Origin: Oxyruncus cristatus
Lineage: Eukaryota; Chordata; Aves; Passeriformes; Cotingidae
Length of the DNA stretch: 64,000 nucleotides
NCBI GenBank assembly: GCA_013399855.1
Contig: VXAY01004360.1
Span: 782,711-846,710, forward strand
Direction: 5' to 3'
In this document: positions 14,423 to 26,400 of the stretch, one piece after another
How positions within the stretch are numbered: position 1 is the first letter of the stretch
Layout of the letters: each line of letters opens with the position of its first letter
The notes under the pieces: model-generated
Seen by the model: only the letters and a program-made list of their open reading frames with translations
Told to the model about the DNA's origin: nothing
Databases searched by the model: none
Program-made: the position numbers and the translations under genes

Positions 14423-17400
14423 GTAAGTGGGGATCTCCCACTGGTTAGCAGGACAGTTGGCCTGTAAGGGCATCAGAATAGGTGGCAGTAGGAAACACAT
14501 CCATCTTTCCATGGTCTCTGTGAGCAAGGTATGCACGATATTTTTATGAGGTGGGTTAGGACATTAACTTGCTGCAGGTTAGTATTCCTCACCCAGATCC
14601 ATAGTATTTACTAAATATTTTATTCTAGTATTTCTCAAATAGCTCGAATACTTGTGGCATAATACTTCTTTAGATTCACAAAGTTGTTCGAATAAAACCC
14701 AAATTTACCTGAAATTTTTCTCAAAGAAGATACTGCAAAATGGAAAACAAATTCAGTTTCTGGAAAGGGTTTTTTTTATATTTCTAAATTGCTGTGGTTT
14801 TATAATTATTATTATTATTATTGTTATTATTGTTGTACAGCAATGTAAAATAATAAAAAATGATGCCCAAACCATTAAATAATTTAAGTATAAAATAATA
14901 TAGTAATTCCTGGGATTGTGATATAACATAATAGTAGAGGATATTATTTTAAATCAAAGGTAGTTGTGGTCTGTAGTGGCATTAACATCCTAAGACATAG
15001 TAGCAGAGATGGCTTTCTAGAATGACTTGAACACTCAGGATACAATTAGAGCACGTTTATTTAACCAAAATAAAAGGCCAAGGGTTACTATTGCTGTCTA
15101 TGAATACTTCAGAATAGATAGACACAAGGAGAAACTTCTCAAACTAGAAGACTCTGCTGGCCTTATGACTAATAAATGGATATAATCTATTCATAAGCAA
15201 CTTTAGGCAGGTTATTAACATATGACCATGATCAATTGGATTGGATTTTCCCACTGGAGTGGGAATCTGTATGCCGTAAAGGTGAAACTTCACACATAAC
15301 ATGATGCACTTTTTTGCAATAACAAGAGGTTGATCTCATTTCAGGAAGAGATCCCTGCTAGTTCTGTACATCTCTCTTCTCCTCTCCTTGAACAAGTGAC
15401 TCTCCTCTCCTTGAATCTTCTCATTGCTGACATTGTCAGATTCTGAGTTCAGAGTAGTTATGCAAAAATATCCCCAAAACTGAATGGAGATATTACGAGT
15501 TGGGGAGACTAATGAGACAGGGGAAGATAAACCCAAGAAGCTGCAAATCTGTCTACCCATCTGAAATGCTGCACACTCAGGTTAAGTGCTGGAACATTAA
15601 AAATTTTCATTATTCATTTCAATATTGCACTACCCAGATCCCTCAGAGAAACCCCAGACAGTAACAATTGCCATTAATGGTATGGTTTTTGAGGCCTGGC
15701 TTCTAATTTTTGTAAGCTGTAGCTGACAAAGCCAGGCATGTGATATGTCAGAAATAAGACCTCTGAGATCAGGAAGCCTCTCTGCCAGTTTACAAAACAA
15801 CCATTCTGATTCTCAATACTTTGACGCTGCTCAGCAGAGAAGCCCCTGACCTCACATCCCTGGTGCCTGTTTCTCACCAAGGTTGCTGCACGACTGCCAC
15901 CATGGTCCTGCATGGCCAGACTGCACAGCCACTGCAGGGCTTGAAAGTGTTCAGTTAACAACAACCTTCCTCTCCTCCAGCTCTCTCCAATTCCAATCCC
16001 TCAGCATCCAGTCCCTCCTTCAAAATCATACTGGATTACATCAGCTTTTAAATAAAACAAATAGGAGAAGGTTGATAAGCAGCATAGAATTGTAGAATGG
16101 TTTGTGTTGGAAGGGACCTCATAGATAATCTAGTTCCAAACCCCTGCCTGGGCTGGGACACCTTCCACTAGACCAGGGTGCTCAAAGACCCCTCCAAACT
16201 GTCCTTGAACACTTCCAGGGATGCATTTCCACAAATTTGCTGGGCAACCTGTTCAAGTGCCTCGTCAACCTCATAATAAAGATTTTCTTCCTAATATCTA
16301 ACCTAAATTTCTCCTCTTTTAGTTTAAATCTGTTGCCTCATGTCCTATTACTCATGAAAAGTCACTCTCCCACTTTCTAATAAGTCCCCTTTAAGTACTG
16401 TAAGGCTGCAGTGAGGTCTTGCTGGAGTCTTCTCTTCTGCCTGAACAATCCCAACTCTCTCAGCGTGTCTAGGGGAGGTGCTCCATCCCTCTGATCATTT
16501 TCATCGCCCTCCTCTGGACCCTCCTTAGCAGGTCCATGTCGTTCTGTGCTGGGGACCCCAGAACCCTGAACAATCCCAACTCTCTCAGCGTGTCTAGGGG
16601 AGGTGCTCCATCCCTCTGATCATTTTCATCGCCCTCCTCTGGACCCTCCTTAGCAGGTCCATGTCGTTCTGTGCTGGGGACCCCAGAACTAGATGCAGAA
16701 GTCCAGGTGGGGTCTTGCGAGAGCAAGGTAGAGGGGCAGAATCATTTTCTTCAACCTGATGGTCACAGTTATATTGATGCAGCCCAGGATGTGATTGACC
16801 TTCTAGGCTGTGAGCACATGCTGTTGTTCATGTCCAGCTTTTCATCCACAAGAATCCTTAAGTCCTTGCCTGCAGGGCTAGTCTCAATGAGTTCTTCTTC
16901 CAGTCTGTACATATGACTGGGATTGCCCCAACCCAGTTGCACCCTGCGCTTCGACTTGTTGAACCTCATTAGGTTCACATGGGCCCACTTTTCAAGCTTG
17001 TCCAGGTCTCCCAACTGGATCTTCTAATTTCAAGAGGAAAACTACTTTGAGCATAAAACTGTAACACCTGGTTAGATCAGTTATTCCTCCCTTGTCTATA
17101 TGTGGTTAAATCAATTACCTCCAGCTACAAAGGGCTGCTGTGAGCATATCAGGATGTTGGACCTTGGTCTCTGAAGAATTTAGAAATTATCATACCTGTA
17201 GTTTAAAGCAAAGGATCTTCTACTGTTGCTAAGTCAGCCTTTGCAATGTAGATCTGAGGATATTCCTGCCTGAGGACAATGAAGATGGTGAAGGGCCTTG
17301 AGGGGAAGCCGTATGAGGAGCGGCTGAGGTCACTTGGTCTGTTCAGCCTGGAGAAAAGGAGACTAAGGGGAGACCTCACTGCAGTTACAACTTCCTCGTG

Positions 17401-20400
17401 AGGGGAAGAGGAGGGGCAGACACTGATCTCTTTGTGGTAATCAGTGACAGGACCCAAGGGAATGACCTGAAGTTGTGTCAGGGGAGATTTAGGGTGGATA
17501 TTAGGAAAAGGTTCTTTACCCAGAGAGTGGTTGGGCAATGGAACAGGCTCTACAGGGAAGTGGTCACAGCACCAAGCCTGACAGAGTTCAAGAAGCATTT
17601 GGATGGTATTATCAGGCACATGGTGTGACTGTTGGGGATGGTCCTGAGCAGGGCTAAGAGTTGGACTCAATGATCCTTGTGGGTCCCTTCCAACTCAGGA
17701 TATTCTGTGATTCTGTGAACAAGTGAACAAGTGAAGGCCAAGAAAAGAAACTATCCTTCATTCAACCTGCTTTCAAAGAGAAACTCAAATGAATTACATC
17801 AAATAATCTAAGGTCTGACTTACTCAAGCTTTGAATCTGAGCAATCCTCACTTGTTTTTGTGTCATATTTTCATAACTGTTCTATCATTGTGAGGAAAAC
17901 CATCAGTCCATAGTCAGGCTGCTTTGGGGAAAGGAGACAGTAATACCCAGCCCCAGATGCTGTGTCTCTCCATTTCTACCTGAAGCCACTCTCTGTATAT
18001 CATAATAATATGTACCTGTGATAAAATTTGTCTCAGTCACTGTTTTTGTCCATGCAGAGCAGTCTCAACTCAGAAGAAGGCCTGGGTGTTGCTTCCCTAA
18101 GCGTTCTCTATGCTGCGCTCATCTTATCGTCCATGTTCCTCCCTCCAATCCTCATTAAGAAGCTGGGCTGCAAGTGGACCATTGCAATCTCTATGTGCTG
18201 CTACATTGCATTCTCCTTAGGGAACTTCTATGCTAGCTGGTACAATTTAAATACTTTAACTCTCTCTATTGTGTTTGAACAAAATAAGTAAGGGCAAAGT
18301 TCTGTCTTCTTTTTGTTCTCAATTCCTACACTACGTCTGTGTTGCATATTAGAAAGTTGGGTGCAAAAATGCTACCTGCAAGAAATAGAGATAAATAAAT
18401 CTGATAGCAGGTGAACCAGAGAGATGAAAATGTGCAAAAAGTCAGGATGAATGTATCCATTCACCCACCTGAAGTTTTTTCTCTAACTTATGTTTGTAGC
18501 AGAGATTCCCCTTGGGGAAAAAAAATAGAAGTTTCATTTAAAAGTCAAATTACTCTTAGGACTGTTTTTGAAAAGCTTGAAAGGAAAGCTATCTTTAAGC
18601 CAGTAGTCCTGGGAGAAGAGGACCACAGGAAGAGGCTAGCTCCTTCCTTGCCTTTTCAGAGGTGGATGAACAACTCCTGCTCTCCAGAGATAGGAATTTC
18701 AGCTCTTTGGAGGAAAGTTGTTGTAGTCCATCTTCTGAAGTGCAGGTCCAATTTAATTCTCAGTTACAAGAAGATAAGGTACACGAGCACAGACCTAGCC
18801 CAGCCTAGCTGGCTAGTCCTAGTCCCCAACAGAGCTGGTAGTGCTTGCACATCCCAAACTTAGTAAAACTGACCTTTTCTGGATTCCATGTAGCAGATTT
18901 ATTGTGTCATACAAAGGATAGATCTATTTCTTTGATGTCTATTTTTGCCTCTGGATCTTTGGACAAATGGCTATTATGCTAACGGACAACATCTATGCTA
19001 AATAAAGTGTTCTTTGGCAGGTACACACTAATCCCTACATCTGTGATCCTGGGCTTAGGAGGAGCACCACTCTGGTCTGCCAAGTGCACTTACCTCACCA
19101 TTGCTGGCACTTCATACGCTGAGAAAGCAGGAAAAAATGCAAAAGACATTATCAACCAATACTTTGGGGTCTTCTTTCTGGTATTTCAGTCCTCCGGCAT
19201 CTGGGGAAATCTTATCTCATCCTTGATATTTAGCCAATCTTCCACCAACGGTAAAATATATTTTAAAATTTTGGTACTTCTTTCTATAAACTTCAGCTAG
19301 TTCTAGATAGATAAAAGGCAAGTTTCTGCAGCTGAGCTTCTATAGGCTGTGGAAATAGGCACTTCAGATGTGAGTTAGCTCATCTGAAGATAGATGTATG
19401 AAATGGATGGGCTGCTTTGTTCTCTGGAAGTGTCTATTTTCTATCAACTCTTCATCAGCCATAAAAAGAGTTCAGACAAATAGCTCAAAAATAGATGTCT
19501 ATTGAATTCTGGTTTAATTCCACCCCTGTGTTGTAAAGTATAGATAGGCTGCTGGCAGTGACAGTTCTTCACATCTGACTTCTATTTAAAGTGGATTAAA
19601 ACAAAAGGCAAAGCATGAAGCAACCTTTTTGCAAAGTTGGTAGTATTGGGTTAGTTTACTGTTAAACATTCAAGAGTAGTCAAGCTGATACTGGTGCTTG
19701 CTGAAAATTAGTGCTCTACAGAACTGTCAAGAAGAAATAGCAGTAGCTGTTGGCAGGAGTCTGTGTGCCCGGGCTCCTCTGCTGTATTTCAGGCTCAGAC
19801 AGCAGATGCCGATATAGCTTGAAGAAATCACTCAACAGCAGTGCCCTCATTTCCCATGCATGTGATTGGTGTCAGCCTTAAACGGGCAGTTGTGAAGATA
19901 AATTAATACTTGGATGATACCTTAGAGATTCAAAATGCTACGGTATATTATCATTGCAGTCTCCCTGTGCATTCCTTATCCTGTGAAAGTCACAACAGGG
20001 ACTTTCCATATACATTCTACTATGATTAGCAGGAAGTTACCTCTCTTCCCTGGCTCAGTTAAGCAGTATGTCCTCTGAAAAGTATTCAAATAGGTACTAG
20101 TTTAAAACTAAATGTCAGGGAGTTGGCATCAGGTTTTAATCTTTGAATCCTTGGGTTTTTGGCAAAGTAGGTGTCACAAGGTGTGATACTTTTGGAGAAT
20201 CAGGCTTCCTTTAAACCCAAATAACTACAGATGAAACACCATTAGAGCAGAATGCTAACAGACTGCTTTCAAAGTGCAGTAGGGCCCTGCAGACCTGATC
20301 ACTGAGCCACATAATATCTCGGGAGGGACTGTCTGTTCTGATTTCTCTTGCAGGGCAGAGACTGTGGTGCAGCTGCAGGGTCTGCACAGACTGCAACCAT

Positions 20401-23400
20401 TTTACTCTCCTCTGCCTCACAGCACACATCATTTTAATAAGACGACTAAACGACTACTTTTTTTGTCTTGTAAATCCCTTCCTAGTTTTACATCTGAGGA
20501 TATTCCTCCAAATTCTAAAGAAACTCTTTTACTTATTTGTTTTATCAAATATATAGAATTTCAGAAAATGCGGTGTTCTTGGGAGATGTGCTGTGAACAG
20601 CTCTCAAAGCCAAAGGCCTTGCGTATCTTCACAACAGTGATGAGCAGTTATACCATAAGCTTCTCTGCTGCGCCTTCTCAGTGAGACTCGGCTTTAATCT
20701 AGAGGGGGCTTCTTTGCAGGGGTGAGGGAGTAGGCATCTCCAGTCTCTCACATATTTTTCTCTCCTCTGACAGTGCAAAAGAGGTATCCATCCATACTGT
20801 TCGTATACTTAAAATGTATAATTTCACTGAGCAGTCTGAAAGATGTAGCATTTATCTGCAGAATCAAAATGCATAGAATTCAGACATATACCTACACTTG
20901 ACAAATTGGCTGCATCACTGCATCAAGACACAGTAAGGCAAAGTTACACCATGAAGCAATACTACAATGGAAGACAGTAGTCAGTGTAAATTACAAGAGT
21001 GACCCTTTCTCACTCACCAGTATTGCAGCCTTAATTCCAGACAAACAGTGCAAGCCCTGCCTTGCACCTTCCATATCACTAACTGCATGTGCGTCTTCAG
21101 ATGATTCATGAACAGATGAAAAACTTGTTTTACACACTTCCACACTTCCCTCGTGTGACTCACCTTTTACATATGTTAATTTCTCTGAGGGTCTGATTGT
21201 CCAATTTTTGCTGCAGGTCTATAGCACTAGCCAGTGGCTATAATAAGGTCATGATTTTCTTTAAGTTATTAAATTTTATCTGATGTTAAACCTAAAGTTG
21301 TTTATGAAGCTAGTTAAACAGCTGATTCACATTGCAGCAACTTTGATTGCAAGCAATGAGGAAAACCACTCTAAACATAGTTACGCAATAACCTTAATTG
21401 AAAAATTAAAGATCAACTCTCATTTAAGGAATCAGCCAAGATACAAGTGTATTGCCCTTTATTGTGCTTGGACCAATGACAAATTCTGCAGTGAAAGAAC
21501 TAAAATAATTGTATGGCTTTTTGATCATCCTTCTCCGCTACACAGCTTATTCAGGCTTACCCTTTGGGTTAGTATTTATTCTTTATCAAGAGGGTACTGG
21601 AGGAAGTAGGCATGGTGTCATGGTGACACACAGTGTGTGTGAGGACGTGTGTGTGTGTGGCTTTGATGTATGCCCAGCACAACATTGGTAAGATTGAACA
21701 AAGCAAAGGTCTTACTCCAACCCTGCTGAACTGATTTATTTTAAGGTGTGTTCTCAGAAAGTTATAAAGCCAGTAATAAAATCATAAAGCCAGGAAAAGC
21801 AGGTTTCTTGGAAGACTGCATTACTGGGTAGTTTTAATTTGAATTTGTAAAATGAAAAGATGTCTTGAAGTGGTTTCTGTTCCTATAACATATACAGAAA
21901 TTACCTGGAGAGGAATAATGTGCAATGGCTGTAAGAACTGTGGTCCATCAGTTCAGTGGCAGTGTAAACTAAGGGACCTGTCTCATGGGGTGTTATGATT
22001 AAGAGATAGAGATATGCACTGGAACTTTGAATACTGCAAATTAAGCTTGGATTCAGATTTCAGCCTTTAATTTTAGTCCTTATATCCATGTAACCATCAA
22101 TTCAGTGTTCAGTTTGAAGCTACAGCTTCTGTTAAAACAAATATTCGTGTGTTAAACCGGGACCAATCACTGAGCACTGGATTCCCACCTCCTTATATTC
22201 TTATGTATAATGTGCAGTTATCTGATCTCTTCACTGACCTGCCTTTCTTTTGGTTCTTACTGAATTAGTGGAAATCTCAGAAGAAGACCTGGCATGCTGT
22301 GGAGCATACAACTGCCTGACTGATACCACTAACACCACTGAGTCATCAAAACCCTCCAACTCCTTAATCTACACACTGCTAGGAGTTTACACTGGTAAGT
22401 AATACACATAATCTTTAATCAATATCGCTGATGGGGAATCTAGTACTTCTGAAATCTAGCATGACTTTGCAGATTAAATTTCTGACTTTCTCCTTCAATC
22501 CAATTTGCTAAAAGGAAATAAGATATCTGAGACCTGTAAACAACTCCTTCCTAGTTTCAAATGCTTTATGCCAGAGCTGTATCTTTTTTTATCTAGAGGA
22601 GCAAGGCATTCTTTACAGTTTTTATCTGAAATGCAGTTGAAGCCCAGTGTGGTAACCCCATTCTTTCACCCAAAGTCAGTGCTCCTCTACAGGCTAGACT
22701 CAAAAGTATGCCTACATTGCAATTATAGGATTACAGCAATTTATTCAGTTATGCATGAGATGATTTTAAATTCACTATTTTCAAGACCAGTAATAGTGAT
22801 CTAGTTATTGATGGCGTAGGGTAAATTTATATGCATGCAGAGGTCCAAGGTGGTAAGAGCAGCCCAGATAGCAGTACTTGAACTCACCAACTTCTACTCA
22901 TGTGGGGGTCCCTACCAGAGCCGACTGGTGTCTTACCACATGTAAAGAAGTTTTAGCATAAGAACTACATTGTATTTAGAGGTGGGCCTGAACCACAGCT
23001 CCCAGAACAAACAGTCATTTGAGGGAAGGTTTTTGGATCCCTGCTGACACTTTACAACTGCAGTCAACTCCTAGTTGCGATGCTTGAATACCTTAGTGTG
23101 AAAGGCAAAGTTGAAGAGAAGCACTAGGCAAATTGTCATTTGCTAATTTGCTCCCCTTTGCTAACTACAGCTGCTAAAGACCTCCCTTGCATAAGGCTAG
23201 AAAAGAATCAAAAACAGGGAAGGCTGATGCCATCAAAAATTGGAAAGACAAATAGATGTGCCAAGATTTGTTGAGTGAGGAAATTTCAAAAAGTATCCAG
23301 CTCAAAACAAGTTATCCTCTGGATAAAGGAAAGTATTTGGCAAGGCAATATACCACCTTGGCTCCATTAAAATATCTTCTCAGTCTCTGAACACAGATGT

Positions 23401-26400
23401 ATTCTCTGTGCTGAGACAGATGCATGGAATTTATTATATGCTCCAACAGAGTGTATGTGATCTAGACAGAGCCAGCTCCCACTGCGCAAGGCCATTGGAG
23501 CAAACCCTTCCTCTGTCCCCAGCCTCCATTCCTAATTGGTGAGAAAATGTAAAGAATATCTCCCCATTTCCCTTCCAGAGTGTGCTGGAGCTGATGACTT
23601 TCTGCTAAAGGCAGGTTTGTCTCACAAGTTTAAATTTAAATTTGATGACTAACATATACAGCGCTCCCTTAGGCTTTGCTCATGTAAAATGAATGCAACC
23701 CTGCTGTCTACTCGCCCTGCGTTGAGTAGGGTTTCATTTTTCTTTTAAGCTCTTAATAAAAGATATGTGTTTTCCCACCTCAAGGGAAAGCAAATAGCTA
23801 AATATTTCATCCACAGACATTTTTAAATGTGTCCTCTATTTGGTGGCTGAATACATATTTTGCCCAGCTTGGGTGGGGACAATACTGGCATAGTCTTTGT
23901 TGTTGAGTTTTCTACTTATGTTCATACCGACCACTCTTAAGCCATGCTGTTATCTCCTCTAATTGCTCTTGATTCATTTGACGTATGTGTTAGAAAAATT
24001 TTTCCTGAAAATGTGGATGTCCTGCTCTTACCCATATAAGTCCTGCAATTAGCCCAGATGTACTAATAAACACCCTGGCAGAACCAACAATTACTTACAT
24101 CATGAAGAGTTTACAGCTCAGCCTCTGGGGGGAACCAGGACACTGGAGAATACAATTTCATTCTAGGAGACATGGAAGACAAATAATAAACAATAAAAAA
24201 TTGAGGCAGTTTATTGTAAATCTGCTGATGCATTTGGACTTTAAAAGTTCACAGAAGAGACAATAGCCATTTACATAACATAGGAGCACATTAAACAGGC
24301 AGTGTGGATGGGAAGAGGTGTCTGGTTCTCCTCTTACTCTGAACTCCATTTGTTTCCATGGATGGAATTCTAGTCAGCATAAGTAAGAAAGGAAACATAA
24401 TCATGCCCTGCATTCCTAATTAAGCAATCAGTTGTGAACCTATGGCTGTTTAATGTATATTATGAGACAAGTTTATCTTCTCGGTAACATGAAAAAAATT
24501 GTATTGATTCACCATACAAGCGACAAATCCAGACTGACACATGCATGACCAGTTTCTGATTAACTACCCTATGTATTCTTTCATATGGTGCTTCTGCTAG
24601 GAAGCAACTTCCATCTTTTTCAGGTTAGCTAAAGTTGCTCACCATCATCATCAAAACAGCACATATTCCATACTCGAAGAATTGTTCTGACCTGAAACAA
24701 AAAGAAAAAAAAGGAAAAGCAAAGGCACAACATATACTGAGATCTAAGACAGCATTTATTTTTCTTTCCATGTATTTGAAAGAAGATCCCCCCCGAGCCA
24801 TGAAAACCTTGGCACTGGAAGTGAATATTCTTCTCTTGTGTTGATTTAAAGCCTTTTGATAGCTCCCGAGGGAGCTGTTCCTGGCCAACTCCCCATCCCC
24901 GCGCCCCTGGATTGCCCTGGAAGGGTGAGCCATCACCCTCTGCAGCCGCGCAGCTGGCCCGGCAGCTGTCACAACAGGACAGTCACAGTTAAGCTGAGGG
25001 GATTTGTGAGGTGTGCAGCTGTATGCAGAAGATGTGAATGTAGATCAGGCCTTCTTGTTTATGCAGAAATGGCCTTTACACTGAAGCGGAATCAGAGGCA
25101 TCTGTCAAAATATCCCACAGAGAGCTAAGCACTAAGTCAGAACAATAACAGCAGCAAGCAACTTCCCATCATTCTTTCAGCATTCCTCAGTTTTTCATGA
25201 ACTTTTTGTTTTGTTTTTTTTGCAGCTAGTGGTGTGCTAGCTGTGTTGCTGATTATTATATTTCTGGACCGGATCAAATCTGATCAAGCAGAGACTGAGA
25301 AAGAAAAACTAGAGACACCATCCTTTTGGTCTACGTTCCTAGCAACTTTCAAGCATCTTAAAGATAAAAGGCAGTGTCTTCTAATCCCTCTGACAATGTA
25401 CAGTGGGTTTGAACAGGGATTTCTTTCTGGTGACTACACAAAGGTGTGGATGAGAATGGAAATCTATTTCTGTCTGATTTTTCTGTGCCTTTGTGTCTTA
25501 CTATTGCCTCTGATCTATATTTACATGTTAAATGAATACATTTGCAGTGGTGATTTGTGGATTGCTAAATTACTGCTTACTTCTACTTGAATGAACTCTG
25601 AGTGACATCTTCAAACAGTAGAGGCCAGCAGTAAATATGTCCCTTGGAACAGCCTCAAAAAGAATGCAGTAGAGAGCTTAACTTACCAGTGGAGGCCACA
25701 GCAGAGAGCTACAGGTTCAAACTCTTCAGCTTGTTGTAAATAACAAACTGGGAGAAAAGCCAGAAGCCAGCAAAGCTTTTATATCTTCCTTCCTTCTGGT
25801 TTCCCTAGAGTTTGTATAAGTGCAAGTCAGCACACATATCACGTATTTTATTTTGACAACCTTTACGGTAAGAGGGCAAGTCCTCAACGTGGCTGGCTGA
25901 AAGCCCTCACCGGTCACTAGTGCAACAGGTCCAAAGCCTGATGGGTTGAAATGATTAAAACTACCTCTGCTCCTCCAGTTTCTCTACAAACCAAGACACA
26001 CAGCAGATGTGTTCTCCATGCATTTGTTGAAAACAAAAACAAAGAAAGGGGGCAGTCTTCCTGAACTGCTTCTTTGATGCTTAAGTTGTCAAACCTTGCA
26101 TCGAAGCAGATGGAAGAATACACTTGGTGCTGTGTTGTGATGTATTCAAAGGGGCACTCCATGGCCACCTCCACTGGTCACATGCTCTTATGGATGAGGT
26201 CCTCTTCATTTCTTGGGAGCTGCTCTGTAATGACCATAGTTTCAACTGTCAATTTTCACCTCTTGGGCTATGAAGGGAAGGGCAAAAAATTTCTAATGCT
26301 ACTTCCAGGAGTTTTATTTGTATAGAAAGCAGTGCTCTGATTTGTTCTTCTTGTTATTGCTCTGTTTGCATGCCATCAGTCTGACTGGGACCTGGGTTAG

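Larger units (their letters stand above)
14423..18057 (+). other. UNC93A: UNC93A intron 1
   Basis: 3.6 kb bounded by GTAAGT and CATGCAG. It holds a TTA microsatellite, one antisense CR1 with an internal duplication and one sense CR1. The rest shows nothing recognisable. Confidence 0.85.

Noticed and set aside
16469..16726. 85-codon frame with an internal peptide repeat
   Set aside because: The peptide repeat is produced by the 125-bp tandem duplication inside an antisense CR1.
17203..17670. 155-codon minus-strand open frame
   Set aside because: It lies wholly in a sense CR1 3' end, and the related frame at 60813-61106 comes from a second copy, so this is repeat sequence and not a gene.
18411..18863. 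150-codon open frame in UNC93A intron 2
   Set aside because: No domain, no splice-compatible context, and it lies between two well-supported exons.
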